Source: Granulicella sp. | GTDB lineage: Bacteria; Acidobacteriota; Terriglobia; Terriglobales; Acidobacteriaceae | Reading direction: 5' to 3' | Length of the DNA stretch: 64,000 nt | NCBI GenBank assembly: GCA_027452215.1 | Contig: DAIDGQ010000037.1 | Coordinates: 1 to 64,000 of the forward strand | Part shown: positions 21,042 to 29,765 of the stretch, one piece after another | Layout: each line of letters starts with the position of its first letter | Numbering within the stretch: position 1 is the stretch's first letter | The notes under the pieces: model-generated | What the model saw: the letters and a program-made list of their open reading frames with translations, nothing else | The model's database searches: none | Told to the model about the DNA's origin: nothing | Position numbers and translations under genes: made by a program

Positions 21042-21734
21042 ATGGCAGATATTAAAGAGTTCGTCGTCAACGACCGTCGCAAGTTTACTGCAGAGGGTGA
21101 GGTCCGTCCGGATGCTCCTCCATCAGAACCGAAACCTCCACGGCCGGAGACGCTGCAGCCGAAGGAGGATACGGAGTCGTCGGCTCGCTTGATTGAGGAC
21201 TCGGAACAGAAGGGGCCACGGGCGGTTACGACGCAGCAGGTCGAAACGGAGGCCGCTGCGGGGTCGACGGAAGAGGGCCATGTGGAGCATGAGGAGGCGT
21301 TGCCCCCGCCTCCAACAGCGGAGCAGACTGCTCAGGCTAAGCGTGCTTTCGACGCTACAGTGGATCGTTTGGACACGGCGATTCGGGCTACAAATCCGGG
21401 CATGGAGCACGCTCCTCCGTTGACGTTTGAGCGAGTGATTCAGTCGCTTTATATGCAGGCGATGATGCAGCTTGGCGGGGCCGCGGCTCCCGGCCAGCAG
21501 CCTCAGGTGGACATCCTCGGGGCGCGCCAGACGATCGACATGCTTGGGATACTGTCAACGAAGACTGCGGGAAATTTGTCTAAAGATGAGGCGACGCTGT
21601 TAGAGACGGCGCTGTTCGAGTTGCACATGGGATTTCTGGAAGTGACGCAGGCGCTGGCGCGGCAGGCTGCTGGACGCAATGCTGGAACTCCTCCTGGCGG
21701 AGGCCCGAGCGGCGGGCCGAGCATCGTTCGCTAA
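21042..21734 (+). CDS. DUF1844 domain protein
   Basis: A 230-residue protein in two parts. Residues 1-115 are low-complexity, rich in Pro, Glu and Ala, and probably disordered. Residues 125-210 form the DUF1844 domain: LTFERVIQSLYMQAMMQLGG, then QTIDMLGILSTKTAGNLSKDEATLLETALFELHMGFLEV. The domain is all-helical and its function is unknown. It lies 18 bases after ygfZ and its stop is only four bases before the ATG of the next gene, so a shared transcript is very likely. Confidence 0.85.
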   Translation: MADIKEFVVNDRRKFTAEGEVRPDAPPSEPKPPRPETLQPKEDTESSARLIEDSEQKGPRAVTTQQVETEAAAGSTEEGHVEHEEALPPPPTAEQTAQAKRAFDATVDRLDTAIRATNPGMEHAPPLTFERVIQSLYMQAMMQLGGAAAPGQQPQVDILGARQTIDMLGILSTKTAGNLSKDEATLLETALFELHMGFLEVTQALARQAAGRNAGTPPGGGPSGGPSIVR

Positions 21735-21738
21735 CGGC

Positions 21739-22533
21739 ATGCGGGCCACGCTCACTTTTCTCGGAACGGGAACGTCGATGGCGGTTCCGACCCTCGGTTG
21801 CCCGTGTGCGGTGTGCGCGGCGGCGCATGATCCTGCGTCGCCGAATCGTCGCACGCGACCGTCTGTGCTGGTTTCGTATGGCGGACACAACGTCGTGATC
21901 GATACGGGGCAGGACTTTCATGTGCAGGCTGTGCGCGAGAATCTGCGTGCGGTCGACGCGGTGCTGTACACCCACGGCCACGCGGACCACGTTCTCGGCA
22001 TGGATGACCTTCGGTCTCTCAGCTTCAAGAATTCCGGGGGACTGCCGCTCTATGCAGATGATGCTACTGCGGACGTTATCGAGCGGATCTTCGAGTACAC
22101 CTTTCGCAAGGTTGACCGTTACCCGACCAGCGCGGACGTCACGCTGCACCGAACGGCCACGGCTGCCGGTACCGAGATCCCGCTGTTCGGCGTGACGTTT
22201 GTTCGCGTGCCTGTTACGCATGGGCGCAATACGATCGCCGGTTATCGGTTTGGCGACGCCGCTTACCTGACCGACATGAGCGATATTCCGGACGAGAGCC
22301 TGCCGCTGTTGGAGGGCCTCGATATTCTGGTGCTCGACGCGCTGCGACGCGAGCCGCACCCGAGTCACTCGCACCTTGCGAAGTCGGTTGCGCTGGTGCA
22401 GAAGGTTGCGCCGAAGAGAGCTTTCTTTACGCACATCTCGCACGACCTCGAGCACGATACGATCAATGCTTCGCTACCGGGGCACATCCGTCTTGCACAC
22501 GACGGGCTTAAACTTGAGTTTGATATTGCGTGA
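21739..22533 (+). CDS. PhnP-like metallo-beta-lactamase fold hydrolase
   Basis: A 264-residue MBL-fold enzyme. The metal motif is THGHADHVLGMDDLR (HxHxDH), with later ligands at PVTHGRN and TDMSD and a final His in FFTHISHDLEH. Near the N-terminus LGCPCAVC supplies the extra structural zinc cysteines known from PhnP, the phosphoribosyl cyclic phosphodiesterase. A phosphodiesterase role is therefore likely, but no phosphonate genes are near and the substrate may differ. ATG at 21739 follows the previous stop by four bases; an earlier start inside the DUF1844 gene (21679) would add 20 residues outside the fold. Confidence 0.85.
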   Translation: MRATLTFLGTGTSMAVPTLGCPCAVCAAAHDPASPNRRTRPSVLVSYGGHNVVIDTGQDFHVQAVRENLRAVDAVLYTHGHADHVLGMDDLRSLSFKNSGGLPLYADDATADVIERIFEYTFRKVDRYPTSADVTLHRTATAAGTEIPLFGVTFVRVPVTHGRNTIAGYRFGDAAYLTDMSDIPDESLPLLEGLDILVLDALRREPHPSHSHLAKSVALVQKVAPKRAFFTHISHDLEHDTINASLPGHIRLAHDGLKLEFDIA

Positions 22534-23492
22534 TGAAGATCGCTCGTTCGCTTGGTGAACTCGACTCCTTTGACTCCACCTCCGTCGTGACGGTCGGCAA
22601 CTTCGACGGTGTTCACTGTGGACATCGTATGGTGATTGCGTCGGTCCTGGAGAGGGCTCGTGCGTGCGGGGCGAAGGCCGTGGCGGTGACGTTCGACCCG
22701 CATCCGGCACATGTTCTGCGCACGGATTCGCACCTTCCGCTGATTACACCGGTTGCGGAGAAGCTTGAGCTGCTGGCAGCCACGGGGCTTGATCTGGTGC
22801 TCGTGCTTCCCTTCACCGAGGAGCTTCGCCACTGGACGGCGCGCCAGTTTGCGGTGCGCGTGTTGCGCGATGGGTTGCATGCGGTCGAAGTTCACGAAGG
22901 CGAGACCTTTCGCTTTGGGCACCAGGCTGAGGCCGACATTGTGGGGCTATCGCAGCTGGGCAACGAGCTGGGATTCGCGGTGCGGACGTATGTTCCCCGG
23001 ATCGCTCGCGGTGCCGCGATCTCGTCCAGTCGCATACGTTTGCTGATCGGGGCGGGCAATCTGCATGAGGCTCGCGCTTTGCTGGGGCGATCGTTTTCCG
23101 TTCGAAGCACTCCTGCATCGGGTCGCGGCTACGGGACAAAGCACGCTGTTCCTACGATCAATCTTGCTCCGTACACCGAGTTGCTGCCTGCGCACGGGGT
23201 GTACATTACGACGCTGAAGATTGCGGGGGAGCGGGTCTTTCGCGGCGTGACAAACGTTGGCAATCGACCTACCTTTGGCGCAGATTCGTTTGCCGTGGAG
23301 ACCCACCTCCTGGACTTTGAGGCGATAGATCTGAATGAGTCGACATCGCTCGAGATGACGTTTCTGCGGAGGCTCAGGCCAGAGCTCCGCTTCGATTCTC
23401 CGGAAGCTCTGCGCGCACAGATTGGCGTCGATGTGAAGAAGGCGCTGCGCTACTTCGCGCTCGCTGACGCTCTGCATGCGCGCCTGGGCTAG
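22533..23492 (+). CDS. ribF: Bifunctional riboflavin kinase/FAD synthetase
   Basis: A 319-residue RibF. The N-terminal FAD synthetase domain starts VVTVGNFDGVHCGHRMVI, a nucleotidyltransferase HxGH-type site, and has ISSSRIRLLIGAGNLHEARALLGRSF at its end. The C-terminal kinase domain contains KHAVPTINLAPY, GVYITTLKIAG and GVTNVGNRPTFG, the flavin and MgATP site. It makes FMN and FAD from riboflavin. The ATG at 22533 overlaps the stop of the MBL gene by one base (TGATG); a GTG one codon earlier is possible. It converges with the PBP gene and the coding ends overlap by four bases. Confidence 0.95.
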   Translation: MKIARSLGELDSFDSTSVVTVGNFDGVHCGHRMVIASVLERARACGAKAVAVTFDPHPAHVLRTDSHLPLITPVAEKLELLAATGLDLVLVLPFTEELRHWTARQFAVRVLRDGLHAVEVHEGETFRFGHQAEADIVGLSQLGNELGFAVRTYVPRIARGAAISSSRIRLLIGAGNLHEARALLGRSFSVRSTPASGRGYGTKHAVPTINLAPYTELLPAHGVYITTLKIAGERVFRGVTNVGNRPTFGADSFAVETHLLDFEAIDLNESTSLEMTFLRRLRPELRFDSPEALRAQIGVDVKKALRYFALADALHARLG

Positions 23493-26062
23493 TAGTGCGG
23501 CTGAGTGAGCAGTTGGGCTCGCTTACTGATCTTCGGTGCTGGCTTTGCCGTGGTGGGCTTTGATGGGACAGGCTTTGCCGGGGCAACGATTGTAGCGGCC
23601 CTCGGTGTTGGCTTGGCCGCGATCGTGGGAGTCGCTGGCTTCGGCAGTAGCTTCGGGGGATGAGCGGCGAGCTTGCTCGTGCCGGCGTCGTCGGGCAGCA
23701 CGGCAGGGGCGATGGAGGGTGCGGCGGGCTGGGCGGCTGGAGTGCTCGCGTCGGGCTCGGCCGGATCGGAGGGCTCGTCGTGGGTTGGTTGCGGGACGGC
23801 CTCGGGAGCTGGCTCGGTGGCGACCTCTAGCTCGCGCTTGGGAGCGTTGGGCTGGGCGAAGTTCTCGTTCGGCTTGCCTGCGATGGCGACCTTCATAAAG
23901 TCGATCCACATGGGCAATGCGGCGCGGGCACCTGTTTCCTTCTCGCCCAGCGACTGCCGGTTATCGAAACCGATCCAGGTTCCGCAGGTGATCGAGGGCG
24001 AGAATCCGATGAACCACGCGTCGGTGTAGTTGTTGGTGGTGCCGGTCTTGCCGCCGAGGGCGTGGTGCAACTGCGCAGCGGTGGCGCCTGTTCCATGCTG
24101 CACCACCGCTTGCAGGAGCACCATCATTTGGCGGGCGATGTCGACGGAGATTACATCGCTGACCTGTGGGCGCTGTTGCTGCAAAGGCAGGCCGTCGGAC
24201 TGGGTGACGCGACGAATGGTGTGGGGCGCGACGCGTATGCCGTCGTTGGGGAAGACGCTGTATGCGCCGACCTGCTCGGCCAACGTGAGGTCGGCGGCAC
24301 CGATTGCGACGGGGAGGAACGCGGGCATGTCGCTGGTGATGCCGAAGCGATGCGCGACGTCGATGACTCGTTTGATGCCGACTTTATCGGCGAGGCGGAG
24401 TGCGGGAATGTTTCTGGACTCGGCGAAGGCGTCGACGAGAGTCATGGGGCCGTGATAGTCGGCCTCGTAGTTGTGCGGAGTGTAGGGGCCACCGGCGGTG
24501 TAGAAGGTTGTGGGCTCATCGAGCACGATGTCGTTGGGCTTCATTCCTGCTTCCATGGCAGCCGTGTAGACGTATGGCTTGAAGGACGAGCCTACCTGGC
24601 GCTGCGCCTGGGTTGCTCGATTGAACTGCGAGAGCGCAAAGTCGCGACCTCCGATCATCGCGAGCACCTCGCCGTTCGAATTGTCGACGGCCATCAACGA
24701 TGCCTGGGCGCCGCTGTCCTGCTCGAGGATGAGGTGCGGCGACGAGGTCTCTGCACCGTTTGCAACCTTGACATAGACGATGTCACCGACTTGCGCCAGG
24801 TCCGTGGCTCGCGCTTGCGTTGTCCACGCCCAATCTTCGGGAACCAGGGTCGCGGTGAGCGCGCCGATCTTGACGGTCATGTGGGATGCGGCGACGTCGG
24901 TGACCAGAGCATGGAAGTAGGCACCGTCCTTGAGGGGCTGGGTCCAGTCGGGATGCTTGTAGGTGTCGAGCCCAGCTCCGGTGATCATCATGTTGTCGAG
25001 ATGGCCCCTCCAGCCGTGCCGGCGCTCATAGGTGGCGGTTCCGTCGAGGACGGCCTTGTTCGCGGCGCGCTGGAGATCGAGATCGAGGGTGGTGTAGACG
25101 CGGAGGCCCGCCCCGTGAACCTCATCGGCCCCATATTCGCGCTCCAGCTGCCGACGCACCTCTTCGACGAAGTACGGGGCCTCGCTGTTCGGCGGTGACT
25201 CGAGATGCAGGCCGAGAGGGGTTGCCTTGGCCTCGGCTGCCTGCTGGGCGGTGATCTTGCGGTCGTTCAACATCTCCTGCAGGACCAGGTTTCTGCGCTT
25301 GAGGGCGCGATCCGGGTAGCGCACAGGCGAGTAGGATTCAGGGCCCTTGGGCAACGCCGCGAGCATAGCGGCTTCGGGTAGCGTGAGGTCGCGAGCGTGC
25401 TTGCTGAAGTAGTACTCCGAGCCAGCCTCAAAGCCGTAGGTGCCGCGGCCAAGATAAATCTGGTTGGCATACAGCGTGAAGATCTGCTGTTTGGTAAAGC
25501 GGCGTTCGATTTGCAGGGTGAGGAAGATCTCCTGGAGCTTGCGGCCGTAGGTCTTCTCGGACGATAGAAAGAGATTGCGGGCCAGCTGCATGGTCAGCGT
25601 GGATGCTCCCTGAGACTTGCCGTGGGAGTGCAGATCGCGATAGGCGGCTCCGACGACTCGGACCAGATTGAGGCCTGCGTTGGACTCAAAGTCCTTGTCC
25701 TCGATGGAGAAGATTGCCTGACGGAGGATGGGCGGAAACTCCGAATAGGGCACCACAATGCGGCGCTCGAGCGCAAAGGATCCGAAGACTTTGCCGTGAA
25801 TATCGTAGAGCTCGGTGGTGGTGCTGGGGCGGTAACGTTCAAGCTCGGCCATCTGCGGCAGATTGATGGAGTAGACCAGCATCAGGCCGAGCATGACTCC
25901 GAATAGCGCCGACGCCGCGAGGAGAAGGAGAAAGCCGGCGCGGGCGGCGAGATGCCGATTGCGAAATTCAGGCTCGCGAAACGGAAAGCGGCGCATGGCG
26001 CGCCACAGCGCCGACCGCGAATTCAGGGAGTCATGATGGTCAAGGTTCGGTGAATTAGGCAC
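23489..26062 (-). CDS. Penicillin-binding protein 1A-type transglycosylase/transpeptidase
   Basis: An 857-residue class A PBP. A membrane helix (about residues 44-67) is followed by the GT51 glycosyltransferase domain with IEDKDFESNAGLN and GASTLTMQLARNLFL. The transpeptidase domain has SSFKPYVYT (S-x-x-K), SRN as the second motif in FAESRNIPAL, and GGKTGTTNNYTD (KTG). From about residue 730 a tail of some 125 residues is rich in Pro, Ala and Lys and probably unstructured. It polymerises and cross-links peptidoglycan in the periplasm. Start is GTG at 26062; an ATG 22 codons later (MRRFPF) would keep the membrane helix. The gene is monocistronic by spacing. Confidence 0.93.
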   Translation of the reverse strand: MPNSPNLDHHDSLNSRSALWRAMRRFPFREPEFRNRHLAARAGFLLLLAASALFGVMLGLMLVYSINLPQMAELERYRPSTTTELYDIHGKVFGSFALERRIVVPYSEFPPILRQAIFSIEDKDFESNAGLNLVRVVGAAYRDLHSHGKSQGASTLTMQLARNLFLSSEKTYGRKLQEIFLTLQIERRFTKQQIFTLYANQIYLGRGTYGFEAGSEYYFSKHARDLTLPEAAMLAALPKGPESYSPVRYPDRALKRRNLVLQEMLNDRKITAQQAAEAKATPLGLHLESPPNSEAPYFVEEVRRQLEREYGADEVHGAGLRVYTTLDLDLQRAANKAVLDGTATYERRHGWRGHLDNMMITGAGLDTYKHPDWTQPLKDGAYFHALVTDVAASHMTVKIGALTATLVPEDWAWTTQARATDLAQVGDIVYVKVANGAETSSPHLILEQDSGAQASLMAVDNSNGEVLAMIGGRDFALSQFNRATQAQRQVGSSFKPYVYTAAMEAGMKPNDIVLDEPTTFYTAGGPYTPHNYEADYHGPMTLVDAFAESRNIPALRLADKVGIKRVIDVAHRFGITSDMPAFLPVAIGAADLTLAEQVGAYSVFPNDGIRVAPHTIRRVTQSDGLPLQQQRPQVSDVISVDIARQMMVLLQAVVQHGTGATAAQLHHALGGKTGTTNNYTDAWFIGFSPSITCGTWIGFDNRQSLGEKETGARAALPMWIDFMKVAIAGKPNENFAQPNAPKRELEVATEPAPEAVPQPTHDEPSDPAEPDASTPAAQPAAPSIAPAVLPDDAGTSKLAAHPPKLLPKPATPTIAAKPTPRAATIVAPAKPVPSKPTTAKPAPKISKRAQLLTQPHY

Positions 26063-26124
26063 GGCAACCCCACCTTACCACGCACGCTTTCGACAACAAC
26101 GCCGGCCTCCGCTCGAGACGGTCC

Positions 26125-27360
26125 TCAGGCCGTCTTCGCCTTCAGCAGATCGAGGGCCTTGGTGAGTTGATCGTCGGGTGCCGGCGCAGCTTTTTTCGGT
26201 GTCGCCGCACCGTTTGAGGTCGACGTATCGTCGTCAGAACCCTCATCAAGCGCGTCCTGGTTCGATGCCACGATTGTTCCTGGCGTTACCGCATCCGAGT
26301 CAAACTGCTTGCCCGAGGGGGACGCATATTTTGCAATCGACAGAATGACGGCACTGCCATCCGGCAGGTCGAAGGTCTTCTGGAGCGATCCCTCGCCGAA
26401 GGTCTTTTCTCCCACTAACTGGCCACGCTTGTCGTCCTGGATGGCGGCGGCTACGACCTCTGCCGGGCCGGACGTTCCGCGGTTCACGAGCACCGCCATC
26501 GGAGCGGTCGTGTTGATCGCCTTGGATGGCTCTGCGCTGAATGTCTGCTTGGGGAACTTCTGGCCCTCGAGGGTCGTGATCGTTCCGGAGCCGATGAAGA
26601 AGTTGGCGAGGCGAATCGCCTCGGGCATCTCACCGCCAGCGACATCGCGAAGGTCAAGGAGGATCTTCTTGTTCCCTGCCTTGTTCATTGCCTTCAGCTT
26701 GGACTCAACTTCCTGGACGTGCTCGCGGTCTATGTCCATTGGCTTGAGGTACAGGATGGAAGCATCCTCATAGAGGGTCTCGGACACAGGCGGCTCGGAT
26801 ACGATTACCCGCTTCAACATGATCTTTTCAGGCTCTGCCTTGCGGGGGCGAATGACCGCGATCTGCAGGTCGGTGCCGGGAGCTCCTTCAAGCAGCAACC
26901 GGATCACGGCAAGTGAGAGGTCGCGGGTGTCCAGATTGCCGATGGCTTCAATGATGTCGCCATCGGAGAGATTTGCCTTGTCCGCCGGGGAGCCGGGAAC
27001 GACCGAGACGATGGTCGCGTAGCCGTAGCGCTTGGACACGTTCAGGCCTACCTGCGCCTTTCCGCCCTTATCCTCTTTGTAGGCCTTGTAGTCGGCCGGG
27101 GTGAGGTAGCTGGAGTCCGCATCAAGGGACTCGAGCAGGCCTCGGAGCGCACCGTTGGTGACCTGTGGGATGTTCGGAACCTCCACATAATCCGACTGGA
27201 TGTGCTGCAGGACTTCGCCGTAGACGTTGATCTGGTTATACGCGCCCTGCTGGGAATCCTCGCTTGCGGCGCGCACGCCATGGGCGTTGACGCCAACGAA
27301 GACGCAGAGGACTAGGGCAACCGAGACGGCTAGTAGGGAGATCTTGAGGCTCTTTGGCAT
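26125..27360 (-). CDS. S41/CtpA-like PDZ protein with an altered active site
   Basis: A 411-residue protein: signal peptide or anchor (residues 5-25), a PDZ domain (about 95-185: VSVVPGSPADKANLSDGDIIEAI), then the S41 peptidase fold (ILLDLRDVAGG, LVNRGTSGPAEVVAAAIQDDKRGQLVGEKTFGEGS). Aligning Glu301 with Glu433 of E. coli Tsp, without gaps, puts Gly298 at the nucleophile Ser430 and Glu323 at the general base Lys455. A Ser-Lys dyad is thus not seen, though Ser297 is adjacent. It may be a non-catalytic PDZ scaffold or use another arrangement. A GTG upstream at 27450 is open, but the ATG at 27360 begins the signal-like segment. It is followed by a disordered Ala/Pro tail. Confidence 0.82.
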   Translation of the reverse strand: MPKSLKISLLAVSVALVLCVFVGVNAHGVRAASEDSQQGAYNQINVYGEVLQHIQSDYVEVPNIPQVTNGALRGLLESLDADSSYLTPADYKAYKEDKGGKAQVGLNVSKRYGYATIVSVVPGSPADKANLSDGDIIEAIGNLDTRDLSLAVIRLLLEGAPGTDLQIAVIRPRKAEPEKIMLKRVIVSEPPVSETLYEDASILYLKPMDIDREHVQEVESKLKAMNKAGNKKILLDLRDVAGGEMPEAIRLANFFIGSGTITTLEGQKFPKQTFSAEPSKAINTTAPMAVLVNRGTSGPAEVVAAAIQDDKRGQLVGEKTFGEGSLQKTFDLPDGSAVILSIAKYASPSGKQFDSDAVTPGTIVASNQDALDEGSDDDTSTSNGAATPKKAAPAPDDQLTKALDLLKAKTA

Positions 27361-27534
27361 AGTGCGGTGATGGACTCCGAAATCGGTTTGGCGGTCGCGT
27401 CGAACTGCCTGAGGTTTAGACGTAGCTCGATAGCAGAATGATACTCCCACCGCCGCGAACTTCCCTTCCTGCCAGCTCGGGGGAGCAACGGCGAGGGAGT
27501 GCGGCGGAGGGAGCGAGTTGCTTCGCCAGACGTA

Positions 27535-28965
27535 TCAACAGCCCATAAATGCGGCGGTTGCGGCGGTCAGGATGCCTCCCGGGGTCAGGACAATGGGGCC
27601 ATTCGGGATGAGCGATCCGGGAGCTCCCGGGATCATAGTGGTTATCTTGATTTCGGAGGCAGAGCAGGTTGGATTACCTGCTGAATCTGTAGCGAGGACG
27701 TCGATGGCATCTGTCACGGGGGCGGCCACGGACTGGGTAAACTGCGCTCCTGAAGCGACATAGGCGCCGGTATTCGGCCAGGCCGCTGGCACTTTCAGGG
27801 TGTAGGCGGCGCAGTCGGTTCCGGATGGGCAGTTGTTTGCCTCCGTCACATAGGCCCCGTCTGTGGCGTTCTGCGAGGGCAGCAAAGGAATGGTGACCAT
27901 CAGGCCGGAGGCGGTCGCCTGTTGCAGAGCAGCGACCTGGGTGTTGATGGAGACGGCGCCGTTCGAGGCGCTTTGGGAGGTAACCTGGCCGTTGAGGGTC
28001 ATCTGGGCACCGGCCGGAATGAGGGGAATGTTTCCGGCGGCATTGCCGGGCTGTAGCCCTGTCTCCACTCCGGCGGAGTAGGTAACGCCGCTGCCGTCGA
28101 CTGCCACCGCGACGATGTCATAGCTGCCAGCCATCAGAGGGCAGAAGACAAAGCCTCCGGTGACGGGATCGGCGACGGTGGTCATGAGGATCCGATCCAC
28201 TCCGGTGTTATCGGTTTGCTCGACGGCGACGACCACGGTTCCTCCGACGATGGGCTTAAGTGTTTGAGCATTGAGGATCGTGCCGTTGATGGAGGTTGAC
28301 GTCGTCGAGACCTCGCCGGCATGGAGGACTGGCTTGAGACGAAATTGTCCGTTCCCCTCCTGGATGATGGAGACACAAGTATTGAAGTCCACGTCCAGAT
28401 CTTCCGTCTGACCTGTTCCGACGACAAACTGTCCATTTTCAATCTGTCCGGAGGGGATCTTCAATCCCGTCTTTGCCTCGCTGGAGAGAGCGAGGTCATG
28501 CGTGGTGCCATCGCTGAGGACGACGCAGTTGGCAAACGAGCCACAGGCATTTTGCTGGATCGATCCAGCGGCGGAGTCCGGGGCCAGCATGATGCGAATC
28601 TGTTGATAATTCCCTGCCGGCAACTCCGTCGTCGAGCCGAGGCTGGCGAGGAAGCAGTTATTATTCGCCTGGCCGAGTAGATCCACTTGCATCGGGGCGC
28701 CTGATTTCAAGGTTGGCGTTAGGTCGACGAAACTTGAATCACCCGGACCGGCGTCTCCGTTGGTGCTGGCCTGAACGTCCGTGACGGTCACGTAAACGTG
28801 CTCATACTGACCATTCGGTGCCTGACATGCCGCTGGGTCGCTGATGGTTGTCTTAACCGTCGTGGCCTGAGGGGTGACCATGGATGTGTTTGATCCCGAA
28901 TTACAACCGAAAGTGATGGATCCTACGAGGAGTATTCCGGGTAAGACAAAATGCTTGATCCGCAT
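27535..28965 (-). CDS. DUF4382 domain lipoprotein
   Basis: A 476-residue protein. The N-terminus is a lipoprotein signal (LPGILLVGSITFGC, Cys21 as the lipid site). The DUF4382 domain follows at about residues 35-200 (YEHVYVTVTDVQASTNGDAG, FVDLTPTLKSGAPMQVDLLG, LPAGNYQQIRIML). Residues 230-300 resemble a carboxypeptidase-regulatory-like beta sandwich (INGTILNAQTLKPIVGGTVVVAVE...). DUF4382 proteins are surface or periplasmic proteins of unknown role, common in Acidobacteria and Bacteroidetes. AGGAGA precedes the ATG at 28965 at the usual spacing. It appears monocistronic. Confidence 0.85.
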   Translation of the reverse strand: MRIKHFVLPGILLVGSITFGCNSGSNTSMVTPQATTVKTTISDPAACQAPNGQYEHVYVTVTDVQASTNGDAGPGDSSFVDLTPTLKSGAPMQVDLLGQANNNCFLASLGSTTELPAGNYQQIRIMLAPDSAAGSIQQNACGSFANCVVLSDGTTHDLALSSEAKTGLKIPSGQIENGQFVVGTGQTEDLDVDFNTCVSIIQEGNGQFRLKPVLHAGEVSTTSTSINGTILNAQTLKPIVGGTVVVAVEQTDNTGVDRILMTTVADPVTGGFVFCPLMAGSYDIVAVAVDGSGVTYSAGVETGLQPGNAAGNIPLIPAGAQMTLNGQVTSQSASNGAVSINTQVAALQQATASGLMVTIPLLPSQNATDGAYVTEANNCPSGTDCAAYTLKVPAAWPNTGAYVASGAQFTQSVAAPVTDAIDVLATDSAGNPTCSASEIKITTMIPGAPGSLIPNGPIVLTPGGILTAATAAFMGC

Positions 28966-29314
28966 CAGTATTCTCCTGCCAACACGAATTGGCCCAGTAA
29001 CATGTCGCGATAGAGGAAGAGAGCTGGAACCGGCGGCTCCATCGCCTTATCCAAATGAAGCAACCTAAGAATAATGTTCGGCGATGCTCTTGACAATGAC
29101 TGGCAAAGCACAGACAGCTTTGGTTCCCCCTTCTTTTTCACGCTGTCATCGCTAACATTTGGGGCTGCATGTTTTGATGCAATGTGGAGTGCCAGTTGTT
29201 GCCGCGAAGATTTGTGACCTCGATAGGTGGAAGGCAAATGAACGGACAAAACCGGGGAGCGTCGACCGTTGAATCGCTGCGGAATGATCTAGTATGAATC
29301 GTCAGGAAGGAAAA
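28966..29314. other. Gene-free stretch between the DUF4382 gene and tRNA-Met
   Basis: No convincing gene is seen in this 349-base gap. A minus-strand frame of 94 codons (28965-29249) ends exactly at the DUF4382 start, but its composition is not protein-like and it has no recognisable domain. The promoter of the DUF4382 gene is presumably here; no clear -35/-10 pair was identified. Confidence 0.5.
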
Positions 29315-29391
29315 TGGTGGCGGTGATTGGAATCGAACCAATGACCTACGGGTTATGAGTCCGTCGCTCTAACCATCTGAGCTACACCGCC
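29315..29391 (-). tRNA. tRNA-Met (anticodon CAT), CCA encoded
   Basis: The minus strand folds as a standard cloverleaf: acceptor arm GGCGGTG/CACCGCC, D-arm GCTC...GAGC, anticodon loop CTCATAA, T-arm ATTGG/CCAAT with TTCGATT. The discriminator A is followed by encoded CCA and then TTTTCC. The first pair is G-C, so it is an elongator (or an Ile-lysidine) tRNA and not the initiator. The anticodon is at plus-strand positions 29355-29357. One A-C mismatch closes the anticodon stem. Confidence 0.95.
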
Positions 29392-29483
29392 GGGTGGGGA
29401 GACTGCATCCAGCGGCCATAAATTATTCGGCCGCGACAACAGCCGCAACACCATCATAAATTTGGTATGTTCGTAGGTCAACC

Positions 29484-29765
29484 GTGCTGAACGATTCTGC
29501 ATTCCGAAGACGATCCTCGCTGATGGTTCCGATGCTGCTGGCGCTGGCGTTTGGCAGTGTAAGCTGCGCGGTGGCCCATGCGTCGGAGCTCTTGCTCTCG
29601 ACCAATTGCAGTGCGTCAGGAGACAGTCTGAAGTGTCATCTGAATGAGTTTCTATGGTTTCTGTATGCGACGGCTGGCGTTCTTGGGATTGTCCTGGTTA
29701 TCGTCATTGCGCTTACGGTTCAGAGCTATCTTGCAACCAGGAAAGACGATAAGAACGACTCATGA
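29484..29765 (+). CDS. Small membrane protein of unknown function
   Basis: A 93-residue protein with an N-terminal hydrophobic or signal-like segment (VPMLLALAFGSVSCAVAHA), a short exported loop with two cysteines (NCSASGDSLKCH) and one C-terminal transmembrane helix (WFLYATAGVLGIVLVIVIALTV) followed by a charged tail. Its only usable start is GTG at 29484. It overlaps kdsB by four bases (ATGA), a sign of translational coupling, so it may belong to outer-membrane biogenesis, but no family was recognised. Confidence 0.6.
   Translation: MLNDSAFRRRSSLMVPMLLALAFGSVSCAVAHASELLLSTNCSASGDSLKCHLNEFLWFLYATAGVLGIVLVIVIALTVQSYLATRKDDKNDS

Noticed and set aside
24062-25198. 378-codon plus-strand frame over the PBP gene
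   Set aside because: Antisense to the conserved transpeptidase and glycosyltransferase motifs.
28965-29249. 94-codon minus-strand frame ending at the DUF4382 start
   Set aside because: The TGATG junction is suggestive, but the translation has no domain or membrane segment and no ribosome site; too weak to call a gene.
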